DNA from: Pezicula radicicola
Lineage: Eukaryota > Ascomycota > Leotiomycetes > Helotiales > Dermateaceae
DNA: 64,000 bases
Direction of reading: 5' to 3'
NCBI GenBank assembly: GCA_003008705.1
Contig: PDUO01000008.1
Location: 372,001-436,000, forward strand
Positions 33,290 through 45,332 of the stretch are shown here, in pieces. The position numbers and the translations under genes were made by a program. The stretch's first letter is position 1; the number at the start of each line of letters is the position of its first letter. The notes under the pieces are model-generated. The model searched no databases. It saw only the letters and a list, made by a program, of their open reading frames with translations, and was not told where the DNA came from.

Positions 33290-35092
33290 ATGCGGTCTAC
33301 TCTGCATCCTCCCGTGCCATCGTCAACTCTTCTGCGCTTCCTGCGATCGCAGTCCGAAGGCCTCTGCTTTTTTACCTCCGATGCACCCTCAGCCTTCTCC
33401 TTCGACCACGCAGCTCCTCGGGGACCCCAACTATACTCAAGTGTACGCTCCTCCTTCTCACAGCCATGTGCGAACTCTTTAGCAACTGTTGCTCCCCAGC
33501 GCACAACCGTGGAGGCAGGCATCCTCAACCTTGACTTCCTCTGGCCCCGCAAGACATCCTTTGCGCCATTTACCCAGTCTTACCAGGCCAACCCCAGGTC
33601 TCGGGCATTGGGATACCAGCAATCGCTGCCACCATGTAGAAGCAAGTCAACTAAAGGATCTAAGTGGAATTGGTGGGGTGTGGTATCCAAGAAGAGTGGA
33701 AAGCCATTGCAGCCGGACGATTTGCCGAAGCATTTATACGGACGAGAAGATGGCGGAGAGACGTCAATGTTCAGTCTTGGACGGACTATGTCTGCGAAGG
33801 CGGCGAATGAGCCGAAACTACGTTGCACTGAATTCGACGAGAACGGGAATGTCGTCCTTGTAAATGGGGAATTTAAGAAGAGTGAACTTATTGCCAAGGT
33901 TCGTTTACTAGGATAGCAACCAAAATACATTGTACTGATAGAGCATAATAGTATGGACTACTTCCCCGCGATCTCAGGAAAATTGATTCCAGTTTACTCC
34001 CCCACATACTAGTGCGCCCTTCTGCAATCCTCATCAATCTCCTCCATCTGCGAGTCCTCATCAAGGCCAACCGAGTTCTTGTTTTCGATGCCTATGGTAC
34101 CACCGACTCATACACACAATCTGTATTCATGTACGATCTTGAGGGCAAACTGCGACAAAAACAGAACTCACCATCAGCTGGTGGATTGCCCTATGAGTTC
34201 CGAGCACTCGAAGCCGTTTTGATATCTGTGACGACTGCCCTGGAAGGCGAGTTTGAAGGTGTGAGAGAGCCTGTTGTTCGAGTTCTACGAGAGCTGGAGG
34301 AAGATATTGACAGGGATAAACTGCGCAATTTGCTCATTTACTCCAAAAAATTGGGCACATTTGAACAGAAGGCGAAATTGGTCAGAGATGCGATTGACGA
34401 GTTGTTGGAAGCCGACGATGACTTGGCATCCATGTACCTGACAGAGAAGAGTCATGATCTTATCCGAGGAGAGGATGATCATACCGAAGTTGAAATGCTT
34501 CTTGAATCATACCATAAACTGTGCGACGAAATCGTTCAGGAGTCGGGGAATTTGGTTTCTAACATCAGGAATACCGAAGAAATGTAAGCCACTTAAACTC
34601 TCCTATTAAACTCAAGCTAAAATCCCTCTCTACAGCATCAAAGCTATCCTGGATGCAAACCGCAACTCCCTCATGCTCCTGGACCTAAAGTTCTCTATCG
34701 GTACCCTAGGAATCGGCTCCGGGGCCTTCATTGCGGCGCTCTATGGCATGAACCTGAAAAACTTTATGGAAGAGTCCGATATCGGCTTCTGGGGTGTGAC
34801 AGGCTGGTCTGTCGTATTTGCCGCCATCGTTTGTAGTTATGGACTCACAAAACTCCGCAGAGTCCAACGAGTCAGTATGTGGGGAGAAGGGGGAAGAAGG
34901 GGCAGAAATTGGAGAGTTAGCCATGGGCCGGTCGGTGATAGTAGTACCTTGGTGGATGTTGGGAGAAGAGAGAGAAGGATGCGGTTGAATGCTGAGAGGA
35001 GCCCTAAGGTGCTGGAGGACATTAAGAGGGAGCAGCATATTTTGCACTCGCAGCATCATCCGAGTCTGCCGGTACCGGCTGCAAAGAAGTGA
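33290..35092 (+). CDS. mrs2: Mitochondrial inner-membrane magnesium channel, Mrs2/Lpe10 type
   Basis: Three exons, 33290-33898, 33952-34583 and 34636-35092, joined across introns of 53 and 52 bp, give 565 residues. The N-terminal 110 residues are Arg/Ser/Ala-rich with few acids, as in a mitochondrial presequence. The soluble part includes [38 protein letters not shown] across the first splice. Its long helical segment includes [15 protein letters not shown] and [12 protein letters not shown]. Near the C-terminus are two helices separated by the family hallmark YGMN (Gly-Met-Asn at about 451-453), then a basic matrix tail. Mrs2 forms the pentameric channel for Mg2+ entry into the matrix and supports group II intron splicing in yeast. 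Which of the Mrs2/Lpe10 pair it represents is uncertain. Confidence 0.95.
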
Positions 35093-36424
35093 CTCAGCGG
35101 GGGGACTGGAACGAGAGGTGGTGTGTAATAACTCTATACCATGGGATGGAAACACAATGCGGGAATGGCGTATGGTTGTGTACAACAAAGGGTTGGCGTC
35201 TGGCGCTTACTGGCTGGATTGTAGAAATATAGTAGATTAAATGACAATCTTCACTTGTCTTAATTATTTCTTCCAATAAATATATCAAATGAAGAAGTCA
35301 CAAGGATAACGCAACTCGTCACTTAACAGTCATTTCTTAGTTAACTAAGTTGTATTCTTGCTACATACTACACAGCTCGCTTATCCACCCTTTAGTTATA
35401 TTTTAAAGTAGTCCCCGTTTAAGTTAGTAACAGAAAGACCTAATTCACTTAAGGGGTTAAGCGAGCTCCTACCTAATATTTAGTCTATTTAAATCAAAGT
35501 GCAAGTACTACCAATCAAACAAAGCAAACTTCTACACATAATCAACCTTACAACTTCATCCGACTACCCCCGTCAGCTCGGACCTCCTTAGAGCTGGAAA
35601 TTGAAAAAACAGTTGAATTTCTCTTTCGAAATAGCATGTCTATTTCGGAGGCTAGGAGTAACTTGGTACACCTTTCTCACCTATCTATTATTGCTAGTAA
35701 CTTCTTAGTACTAGCCAACATCTATCTCGGAAAGGATAGTAGCATGTGCGCCCCGCTATCCAGTAGTAGGGATGAAGTAAAACCAGAACCTTCTTTCTCC
35801 TAGTTTATAACTACTAAATAATATTATGTGTCTTTTTTATGAGAGATGCTCTTTTTTTTTTTTGCTTACCCAAGTCTCTGGGATTTTCTTTTTGTCTCCT
35901 GTTGTAGATGCTACACACGCTTGTTTGTTGATTTAAACAAACGAGCAGCTCGCTTAATGAATATTCACCCATTTCACTCTTCTTTACAGCTAATTCTAGC
36001 TAACACTGAGAAGAATTATTTGCATGTTATGTACTTACTTTGATATTCGCTACATACGTACCGCTGCTTTTAAATAACAAGTCTGTTATTTTCTAAGAAC
36101 TGCATATTGTTGTAGATGTCTGCTACAACCTAGATGCGCTCTACTTACTAAAATAAGCTCACTAGACACAGTAACAGACCTTTAAGGGAAAGTGGCTTAA
36201 TAAGATCTTGTTTGAAGTATTTGTAATTTACAAAGGTGTTCCCTTGTTCTTGTGATACAGTCAGGATAAGCGACAAGTTTGATCAAAGATTTGCAACTGC
36301 AAATAGTTTGCAACTTCGGCTACCGAACAAATCGGCCAACTAAGTACCTGCACAGAATCTAATTCGTTGTTTCATGATCTACAGTAAGACATTATTCTAC
36401 TAATGCCATATGGTGGTTCTGCAT
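35093..36424. other. AT-rich stretch between convergent genes
   Basis: The mrs2 and rad1 genes converge here, so few control sequences are expected. The sequence is AT-rich with T runs (35851-35861) and repeated words such as AGTAACAGA near 35427 and 36169, and AAGCGAGCTC near 35461. It may contain a decayed repeat; I see no gene. Confidence 0.45.
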
Positions 36425-39284
36425 TTAATCATCATCATCATCATCAATAACATTCTTCTCAAAAAACCTAATCATCTGCCTCCCTGCCTCTTTTCCTACA
36501 ATGGGCTCTAACTCCGTAAGGCTCATATTAGCAACTTCCCTCACACTACTTCCTTCCACTACTAAATTCTTCAAATTTTTTGCCGTCACCCCCGGCACAA
36601 CCCTTAGCATATCCTGAGGTTCCCTATTAAAGCTCTGCTCCCCGGGCTTCTCACTCCCCTCAAGACCAACACGTGAAGCATGGATAGGGTCAGGCTCCGC
36701 TTGTTGGGTTTTCAGGGATTCGAAGATTTCGGCTGTCTGGTACGGAGAGGAGGACCAGATGATGCGGAGGCGAGGGAAGGCGAGAGTGAGGAGTACGAGT
36801 TTAGATTGGAGGTCCGAAGAGTTTGTTGTGGAGGAGATGGAGCCAGAGAGGTCAGCGAAGGGCTCTAGTGTGAATGATTTGTTCTGGTCGAATTCGATGA
36901 GTAGCATCGGACTTTTGTAATGTAAGAGCATGGTCTCGGCTTGGTTATATAGTCTGCCATCTTTGAAGGAGGAGACGAGATCTGTGATTGATTTACGCTC
37001 GACACAGATGCTGGGTGAGAGGATATAGTCTCCTACTGTGAGCGTGCAGGGTACAATCACCATGGAACGACCGTGAAGGAGGGAGGGTAGGGAGGAGCGA
37101 AATTCTCGGACGTCTACTACGACCCGTGGTGGTTGGGCAGTTGCTGCTAGTCGACCCCCGCCTGCTATACGGGTATTGATGGTGCGAAGGAAAGCATCTT
37201 GCGGATCTTCGACTCCGTGGGCATCGAGGGTCATTACTACAGACATATTGGCTTTTTCTTTGATAAGTTTAGTAAAAGCGTCTTTTTCTCTTCTAACCGA
37301 GGAGAGGTATCTTTGTTCTTCCACGGAGCCGCCGTAGTAGAGGAAGTAAACCTTGACATTACGGTCGTTATGTGATGAACGATAAACCTCAATCCTGCGG
37401 ACGAATGATGTATCAGGCTCATACATGATAACGTAGCGGGGTTTGACTTCCTCAAGGATGTGCTCATCCATATCCCCATCATACGCATGAATCACCACTA
37501 GGTCTTGCATATTGAAGAGTTGATAATAGTCGTCCATATCATCCAACGGATCTGTCACAACCTCTTCTTTTTGGAGTGTCTCTGCTCCTGATGGTTGTAT
37601 TTCAGAAAGAAGTGTTGCAACTTCCAAAGGCTTGTCTTCTGCAGCCTTTATGCTGCCATTGATTTCTCGAGATGGTCTAGATCCAGTGTTTCCTCCACCT
37701 CTAACTCGACGTCTTTTGTTCGCCGATGCTTTCCCTCGATAGCTGTTTGATCCACCAGTTTGAGGCTTAGTCCCATTGAGTGTGCCCTGATTTTCTGCGA
37801 ATAGTGCTGCACTAATCTTTGCGAACTCTTTCTTCCAACGTAAATATGCTCGGAGCTTTCTTCGCATCATGAATGCCGCGGACGGCTCGTGGTCTTCATC
37901 TTCATCCTCTTCGTCAGCGTCAGAACGGACATGCATTGTCTGAAGATATTCTCGCAATTGTCGACACTGTTCTGTATCTGTGCACATAATCAAGATAGTA
38001 CCATTAGAATCATCTCGCAAGGGAGGATTGAAGTATAGATCTCGATCAATCTCTTCAAGAACTTCTGCTAAAATCTTCCACTTCGGTAGCTCTTCTAATA
38101 CTGGCCGCAGTGACTCATCTGAAGCGCCGTTTGCCCCAGCTTTTCCTAGCTTGCCTGTATAAACTCTTCTCTTTGCAGTATCAAAGATAGTATGGGCAGC
38201 ATCAAGAAATAACCAAGGTGATTGATTTTGTCTTGTAGAACCGGGAGGAGGAGAATGTGCAGCGAGTATAGTGTCTAGATGACGATTGAATGAAACTGCG
38301 TCGTATGTGAGAAGCGTGTGAAGCATGCCACTTAGGACAGCCAGATCGTTGACGATTTGCTTGGTTTTCCAACTCACTCTATGCCAAACTGGATCGAGTT
38401 GCCTTCGCACTACGCGATCAAATTGCTTGTGAAGTGCACTGTCAACATTCCAGTCCTCCATTTCAAGCCCCGAATTGCCCTTCTTGAGCTCTCCAATGCT
38501 GACTTCTACACATTCCAGGATTGCATTTTGAATGTCGCGCATGGATTCGGACATCTCGACTTCCAATTCAATAACTTCAGCCTTTTTCTTCCCTTCTAAT
38601 GACTGGGCCACAAGAATATGGAACCGCGGCCACAAGGTTGGTTGTCGCAGGAAAAGATTCCGCATCATTGTCGCAAGAGGCGCAAAGCCTGTAGTGAAAG
38701 GCTCCGGGTTATCTGAGAAGGCCTTGAGAAAGCCTGTCTTGTTGTTCTGCCTGTATACCCGAAGGATGAAGGCTTCTAATGACGTTGCGATAATTTTGTC
38801 CGCATGGAGAGCTACCACGCCTGTAATGATCTCTGGATCGAGAAGCCTTGATAAAAGATCCACAACAAGAATTCGTGATGTGATGCTGAAAATTCCTCCC
38901 CTCGAATACATCTTCTCTCGTGTGCCGACGCTCATCAGGTCTGTATTGACCACACTGAGTCCTCTGGCTTTGGGAGACATGCTGATGGCAGCATGCTCAG
39001 CCAAAGCTTCTCCAATCCACCCATTTTCACGATCATCCGCCCCAACTAACAATATGAGGTTATTGCCGGCTGCATCGTAGGAGTGTAGGAGGTTCGTTAT
39101 GAGGCGAAGAAGCCCAAGGCCGCGTGCGAGTATGACCAACTGGTCTTTGGATCGAAGCTCTTGGAAGAGCTCTTGTTGGTATTTCTAGCTCTGTCAGCAG
39201 AGATCTGCGGGAAGGGCTGGGGCTTCATGGTACAAGAGGTAGCGAAAGCTTGACTGGCTGCTGGTTACCTCCAGCGGAAGACAT
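36425..39284 (-). CDS. rad1: Structure-specific DNA repair endonuclease Rad1/XPF
   Basis: Exon 1 at 39284-39234 encodes MSSAGGNQQPVKLSLPL, and exon 2 at 39184-36425 continues KYQQELFQELRSKDQLVILARGLGLL, joined across a 49-bp intron with a weak GTACCA donor. The total is 936 residues, the normal XPF size. The N-terminal two thirds is the degenerate helicase-like region (RILVVDLLSRLLDPEIITGVVALHADK). VDVREFRSSLPSLLHGR and GDYILSPSICVERKSITDLV near residues 705-755 contain the catalytic GDX(n)ERKx3D site. A helix-hairpin-helix domain (VVPGVTAKNLKNLV) ends the protein, followed by a run of six Asp. With Rad10/ERCC1 the enzyme cuts 5' of bubbles and 3' flaps in nucleotide excision repair, crosslink repair and single-strand annealing. 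Confidence 0.96.
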
Positions 39285-39564
39285 CTTGGGCAGTCATTGT
39301 CCTTTCGCAGGGCTTTGATGAAAATTGTTCACAGCTTCACCTACAGTAGCAGGCGACGCGACAGTCAGCGCGAAAAGCTTCTAGAAGCTCTAATTGCGTC
39401 AGGCTAGTAGTAAATGGGTGCTTCGGGGATACCTCAATGGACTCCCATCCTGGCTGTACAGTAGAGCTCGACTAGTGAGTGGTGTTATTGATATTCGATT
39501 GGAAGACACGCGATCTGGAGCTCAGAGGCGGTACGTCATGTTCTTAGAGCATTGAGGCGCGAGG

Positions 39565-39590
39565 AGGGGAGGGGCAACAGCCCATATAAA
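39565..39590 (+). promoter_or_regulatory. Two AGGGG stress-type elements and a TATA box
   Basis: AGGGG occurs twice in direct succession (39565-39569 and 39570-39574), and TATAAA at 39585-39590 follows. This is the arrangement of STRE-controlled yeast promoters. The start codon of the small hydrophilic protein is 125 bp downstream. Binding by Msn2/4-type factors is inferred only. Confidence 0.45.
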
Positions 39591-39714
39591 GATAAATTCA
39601 GCCTTTTAAAACTACACTCGTGAACATTTATTTGATCACTCTACAAAGTCTACTGTGCAACCTTTTAAATCCTCTGTAACACTCAAAGACTACAAATAAC
39701 CAAGTCTAGACACC

Positions 39715-40110
39715 ATGCCCGGACAAGACGAAACCCAAAGCCACCAGGCCACCGATGCCACCGAGGTGAGTTGTATCTTCTTACCTTCCTATATATATCA
39801 TGCTTCAAACCTTCCCTCTTTCCTTTCAATGGGGTGATTCATTGTGTTGGTGCTGAGCTTGATTTTCCCCAGTGTCTACACTAGTAGTTGCTAACAGGAA
39901 CTGCAACAGCACGTCATGAAGAACCCATCTTCGAAAACGGAAGGAGGATCCTCTCACCAACTTCACAACCCAGGCGAACCAAAGGGCGACCAGGTCGAAT
40001 TCCGTCACACACAGGCTCATCCAGGCCCAGCCATTCCCCAAGACTTCAACGCTCAGGAAGAGGGAACAAAGGAGGAGAGACGTGCAAAGGCAGAGGCTCT
40101 GAACAAGTAA
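39715..40110 (+). CDS. Small hydrophilic protein, probably stress-related
   Basis: Two exons, 39715-39765 (17 codons) and 39898-40110, joined in phase 0 (GTGAGT donor, AACAG acceptor), give 87 residues. It has no hydrophobic core and almost no aromatic residues. Gly, Gln, Glu, Lys, His and Pro dominate (GGSSHQLHNPGEPKGDQ, HPGPAIPQDFNAQEEGTKEE), so it should be intrinsically disordered, like hydrophilins or LEA-type protectants. The promoter carries two STRE-like motifs and a TATA box. An alternative acceptor 12 bases further on would shorten it by four residues. I do not recognise a named family; the function is inferred from composition. Confidence 0.75.
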
Positions 40111-40883
40111 TGCTTCTCTGGTATGCTCAGGTCTTGGAGGACGGAAATACTGGTCCCTCAGGAGGTGGCAGCTTGATTTCTTGTACATCCTTGAAGTACA
40201 ACAGCGAGTCCAAAATGAAAATTATTGGCACGAATAGGTAAAAATAATAAGCGTTATCGGATGCTGCTTGATACACTGAGTCTGGCAATACTGAAGCTCT
40301 TATGCCCAAGCGCACAAAGCTTTCATGGCTGATATTGCGAGCTCTCATGTCTGTGATCCCCATGAGCACTAAAAATAGAAATCTCTACTCCAATTACAAG
40401 AGCATTGTGGTACTTGGGAGCTGGTTATTATCTGGCGCCAAGAGACTCTGTTCTGATTGTAGTCTTGAGAAGTATCGCTGCCTTGTTGAACGCGTGTTTG
40501 GATGAAGAAACTGGAAGTTTTGTTTCCGCGAGATTCGATTTGCTCGCAAGCCACAAGCACCCGCCACAACTCTAATCCGCACCTCTAATTACGTCGCTCC
40601 GGCACCTCCTCGACTTCAACCTTCCTCCGTTAGGTGAATAATAGAGTGCTTTTGCTTCTACCTAACTACTCATAATTCTTCAATCACCTAGCGCCTGTAT
40701 ACCGCCTCTTCAAAGTCAGCTGTTTCCAATGTTCTAATGCGCCAGCGCAGTACCGACTCATACAAGGCCCACCTCTCACACGACCACATAGCTGGATGAT
40801 TCCACAACTACAAGAGCAATAGAATCGGAGGAGGATTCCGCAAGTGAAGTGAGCGAGACGTTTTAAACCCCGCGATATCCAAG
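40111..40883. other. Intergenic region before Las17
   Basis: No gene seen. It contains the 3' end of the small hydrophilic gene's transcript and the C-rich promoter region of the WASP homologue. Confidence 0.55.
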
Positions 40884-43021
40884 ATGCCTTCCATCTTGTC
40901 GGACGAGGACAAAGAGACGGTCAAGCGTCAAGTCCCGAAAGCGTCCAACAAGATCCAGGCCGTGGCTGTAGCCCGTCTCTATGTTGCATACCCCAATCGA
41001 AACCGATGGACGTATACAGGCTTGCAGGGAGCAGCTGTGTTAGCAAATGATTTGGTTGGAAATACCTACTGGTTGAAGATGGTAGATGTTTCGGTATGTT
41101 AACCTGCAGATGTGCTAAGTAGGACGTTTAGACAGAAATATTGCTAACCCGGAATAGCCTTCTCAACGAGGAGTGATCTGGGATCAAGAAATATACGATA
41201 CGTGGAACTACAATCAGGACCGAACCTTCTTCCACACTTTCGAGACCGAGGACTGCCTCGCGGGTTTATCCTTCGTTGATGAGAAGGAAGCGAAGACTTT
41301 CTTGAAGAAGATGAATGATAGAGAGAAGAATGCCAGCAAAGCTACCAGAGCTACTACTTTTGGAGGAGGGGCCCAAGGTGGTGCTCATAAATCTGGATTT
41401 TTGGGAGGTCTCTTTGGTGGACATAGAAACTCCTCTGCCCCCTCTATTCAGTCCCCTCCAGAATCACCGAAAGGCTATATGCCTCAAGTACACAACAATC
41501 GATTGTCTTCCGGGAGTATAAACGGCGGCGGGAAGTCAGAATATGCCGCGCTGGACGCCATCGATCCCAATTGGAGAGCCACCTGGGGTGGAGACTTGAA
41601 GAATATGGGCATTACAGATGATATGATAAAGGACAACCAGGATTTCATTGCAGACTATATCAGAGGGCAGCAGGCAGAGCAAGCAGCTCAGGCTCCGAAT
41701 GGAATTGAAAATGGGAGAGGCAAAGCACCACCTCCACCCCCTCCCCCAGCAGGTCCCTCGCGAACACGATCCGAAAGTCCTCAAAATGCTGCCCCAACCT
41801 CGCGGAGAGGAGCACCACCGGCCCCTCCGCCAGCTCGACGGTCAAAAGCAGACAGTGTTCCAAGAGAACCAACGCCTCCCAGAGAGCCTTCCCCTCCAAG
41901 GGGACCACCTCCCCCAAGGTTTGCAGCTCCACCACCTTTTGCAGACGCTGGAAAACTCGCCCACACAGTAAATGCATCTTCACGACGAACACATGCATCA
42001 TCTCTCTCCAATCCAGGGCCGCCACCTCCACCCAGACCGCCGAAATCACCAATTGAGGATTCATATGAACCTGGAGAGACTGGATCGAAGTTTGGAGTAC
42101 CCCCTCCATTTATGGGACAACGGACTACTGGTCCTCCCCCAACTCCTAGCAGAGCTGCTGTCCCGCCTCCACCGCCAGCACGAGAAACACCACATTCTTC
42201 TGGCCATGCAGTAACACCTTCGAGTATACCTCCTCCCCCACTCCCCCCAAAGACACCATCTGCGCCGAGCTCTCACGCACCTCCTCTGCCTCCTGCTTCA
42301 TCCCGTCCAATACCCCCTCCACCAACAAGCAACGGGCCGCCACCTCCCCCATCTTCACACGCACCACCGCCTCCGCCCTTGCCGTCTTCAAGTGCTCCTC
42401 CACCACCGCCAATGCCCTCTTCAAATGCACCACCACCACCACCTTTGCCATCTTCTAGCGCACCTCCACCACCTTTGCCATCCTCTAACGCACCTCCACC
42501 ACCTTTGCCATCTTCTAACGCACCTCCACCACCTCCCTTGCCTTCTTCGAACGCACCTCCGCCTCCGCCAATGCCAACATCTGGAGGTCCTCCACCACCC
42601 CCTCCTCCTCCCCCAGGTGGCCTTGGTCCTCCAGCTCCTCCCCCACCACCACCGAATCGGGACTCAGGATACGCATCCGGGGTGCCTGCACTTCCACAAC
42701 CTTCCGGCGACCGTGCAGATCTCTTGGCAGGAATCCAGAAAGCAGGTGGTATCGGAGCTCTAAAGAAAGTTGATCGATCTCAAGTCCGTGATAGGAGTGC
42801 TGCTATGGTTCCAGGAACAGATACTGGCCCTGCAGGCAGTGGACTACCACCCGCGGGCGCGGCTCCCGGAGGAGGTGGAGGATTGGCAGATGCTTTGGCT
42901 GCTGCGTTGAACAAGAGGAAACAGAAAGTTAGCGCAAGTGGTAAGTCTCCTAAGCGAATCCGGACTTATGAATAGATGCTGACAATTTACAGATGATGAA
43001 GCAGATGATGATGATTGGTGA
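40884..43021 (+). CDS. las17: WASP homologue Las17 (actin nucleation promoting factor)
   Basis: Exons 40884-41093, 41158-42940 and a 29-bp third exon at 42993-43021 give 673 residues. Residues about 20-130 are a WH1/EVH1 domain (VARLYVAYPNRNRWTYTGLQG; WDQEIYDTWNYNQDRTFFHTFE), which binds verprolin. Residues about 255-575 are proline-rich with many PPPPPLPSS repeats, for SH3 proteins and profilin. RADLLAGIQKAGGIGALKKV at about 586-606 is the WH2 actin-binding helix. The last exon supplies the acidic tail DDEADDDDW with the invariant Trp that binds Arp2/3. Las17 drives branched-actin assembly at endocytic patches. The tiny last exon is easily missed, and without it the protein would lack its Arp2/3-binding end. 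Confidence 0.96.
42376..42575 (+). repeat. Short tandem repeats encoding PPPPPLPSSN units in las17
   Basis: Six to seven imperfect copies of a 30-36 bp unit (CACCTCCACCACC plus TTGCCATCTTCTAACG) encode the proline-rich blocks. They differ mainly in the number of proline codons, which suggests slippage or unequal exchange. Confidence 0.8.
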
Positions 43022-43678
43022 AGCATGAACTATTCAATTCTATAGGAACTTTATAGGGAACGGAGCTTAAGGGAAGCCGTATTGGCTACTACTTTAGGGG
43101 TCTTAAAAAAAAGAACTACTTTAGGCATGCACGGCATTCAAGTTTTAAGTGTCCGATGTATGTAATCAATCACGCAAAAACTTTGAATGATAAATATAAG
43201 TGCTTGTATCCTTGAGAGGACATGTGCATCTCTTGTCAAGTCCGAATAGCAATATCCTTGACTGAGGCTAAAATGCGAGTTAGTAACGCAGAAAGGATGA
43301 TTGTTTAGTATAAAAATCAAGGGAGGTTCTTTCTACTTGTAGTACATAGGAGTACATATTTTGTGTCACATAAAGATACTTGTATTCAAAACTTTAGAAG
43401 GAAGAAGCGCGTTTCTTATTCTATGAGTGATCCATAAGTCCAAGAATGCAAATGCAAGAACGAAGTAGACGCCTGGACAATGCATGTAAAGCGTCTCTCC
43501 CACCGTCCACGCATCGCCAGTCAAACAAACGAAAGAAAATTGCTGTCGAGTGTCCCCAGAAATTGTCTCGACCATGACCAGATCCAGAGGATTGAGAGAG
43601 AAGACAGACTTTCTTTCCACCAGAAGTTGTACCCCAGCCCTAGTAGCTAGCGGCGCATTGATATTGACTGAAATCTTT
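43022..43678. other. Short intergenic region between convergent las17 and eIF1A genes
   Basis: Both genes end here. Nothing but 3' untranslated sequence and short shadow frames is visible. Confidence 0.6.
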
Positions 43679-44298
43679 TTAGATCTCATCTACATCAATC
43701 TCTTTGCCCTTCCCATCATCATCATCACTGCTATCGCGGTCCTCATCGAACTCGAAGTTGCAGTCTCCATCGCCCTCCTGTCCGTAGGTATCGGTCTCGT
43801 TGATCTTCGCGCTCTCAGGTAGTTCACCGTATGCCTTCAGGGATCGAGCTTCGTCGGCGCTGTACTTGAGAATAACATCACCCTTCTCGTCTTGGTAGTC
43901 GCGGAGAGAGAGCAGAATGATGTCGCCTTGATTGATCCAGACCTTCTTGCGGAGTTTTCCTCGAATGTGTGCTAGTCTTTTGCTACCGTCGAAGCAGAGC
44001 GCCTCAAGTCGTCCGTTTCCGAGCATCTTCAGGACTTGTGCGTATTCTGTGCGAGTGGGATATTGTTAGCGGGGTCGTGATTTTGAAGGCTGGAGTTGGT
44101 GGATGGTGGGGAGTATCGTACCTTGACCTTCCTCCTTAAATGTCAGTTCACGCTTCTCATTGTCGTTCTCGTTCTTTCCACGACGACGATTCTTTCCTCC
44201 CTATAGATGCGGTCGTCAGTCCCTGAATCACAAGCTGATGTGCGACGAGTGTGGCGCTGGGGTTGGGGGTTGCTTACCTTTCCCTTATTCTTCGGCAT
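43679..44298 (-). CDS. tif11: Translation initiation factor eIF1A
   Basis: Three exons: 44298-44278 (7 codons, MPKNKGK), 44200-44122 and 44046-43679, joined at GTAAGC and GTACGA donors, give 155 residues. The basic N-terminal tail [13 protein letters not shown] is followed by [32 protein letters not shown], then the OB-fold with [40 protein letters not shown]. The C-terminal tail is acidic and ends DIDVDEI-like ([10 protein letters not shown]), matching the eIF5B-binding end. It acts with eIF1 on the 40S subunit in scanning and start-codon choice. The very short first exon hides the true start. Confidence 0.96.
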
Positions 44299-44708
44299 AT
44301 TAACTTCTTCCTAGGTTCTAATCGTAACACTTATTTGTTTATTCGTTGCTGATCTACGAGTTGGAGTTTTGAATTTGTGGTTGGGGGTTAGAGGGCTGTA
44401 CAACTTGAGCGCCCGTCGTGGTGGGGTGAAGGCTTTGTGCGGGCCTAGCGCGGATGGCCTTGTCACAAGCGAACCTGAGGAATCCAAAGAATAGTCGCCA
44501 GAAAGGTCATCAACATTCACTCCTTCGCCCGTCCTGAGTCACTCTATCTTTGTTACTCGCCACGATAAGTTTGGGAATTTAACAGTGGCTACTCCATAAG
44601 AGTCACAACATGAACACCTTGTCCGGAATCTGTTAGTGCACAGTCAATTGCGCAATCACGGTCTTTACCACTTTGCACATCCACCATACCGAAAGCATTC
44701 ATTCAATC

Positions 44709-45332
44709 ATGTCCTTTAACCCCGCGATCAAAAATGTTATTCCGACGATAAAATCCTTTTCTGCAATGAGAACTGTCGGCAACAGTTCCACTACCGCAAT
44801 CAGAGCAAGCTACTCTCCCAACCGCTGCTACGCTTTAACCACCAACTACATCACAGAACACCAACAACATCATTTGTACACAAAGATCACACGTACCTGG
44901 GCAAAAAGAACTGAGCCTCTCTGGTGGAGTTGCTCTACAGCTCCTGATGTCGGTACAAAAAAACGAGTTGTAAGAAGCTATTTGGCTCGCAGGTTGAGGC
45001 TTGCGTTTGTGGAGTCCCTGAGGGTTGCCGGGTATGCTAAGGATGGGACGAGGTTGCCTGGGAGTTACTACGCAGAGGATTTGAAATGTTGTCTTCAGCT
45101 CTGTGCGAAGCCGGAGATTTTAACAATGAAGGACGCGGAGTTGAGGACGCAGACTGATGCATTGATTCGCATTCTACTTGGAATTCTAGAGAAAGAGAAG
45201 AATGGGGATTGGAAAAAGAAGAAGGGGAAGACGAACAATGCTGGTAATTCTCATCGTCCTGGGAATGCTTATAGTGCTGGGAAACCTGTGAGGCCAGCTC
45301 AAAAGTCTGTCATAACGAAAGTAAGACATTGA
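44709..45332 (+). CDS. Unrecognised basic protein, possibly mitochondrial
   Basis: The ATG at 44709 opens a 207-residue frame without introns. The first 60 residues are Ser/Thr/Arg-rich with few acidic residues (MSFNPAIKNVIPTIKSF; TAIRASYSPNRCYAL), which fits a mitochondrial presequence. The middle is a likely helical domain (LARRLRLAFVESLRVAGYAKDG; YAEDLKCCLQLCAKPEIL), and the end is Lys/Gly/Asn-rich and disordered. It diverges from eIF1A with 410 bp between starts. I know no family for it; the composition and uninterrupted length support a real, lineage-restricted gene. Confidence 0.55.
   Translation: MSFNPAIKNVIPTIKSFSAMRTVGNSSTTAIRASYSPNRCYALTTNYITEHQQHHLYTKITRTWAKRTEPLWWSCSTAPDVGTKKRVVRSYLARRLRLAFVESLRVAGYAKDGTRLPGSYYAEDLKCCLQLCAKPEILTMKDAELRTQTDALIRILLGILEKEKNGDWKKKKGKTNNAGNSHRPGNAYSAGKPVRPAQKSVITKVRH

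Noticed and set aside
38532..39080. 182-codon plus-strand frame
   Set aside because: It is antisense to the rad1 helicase-like region.
41536..42697. Several long minus-strand and other-frame ORFs
   Set aside because: They are mirror frames of the proline-rich las17 repeats.
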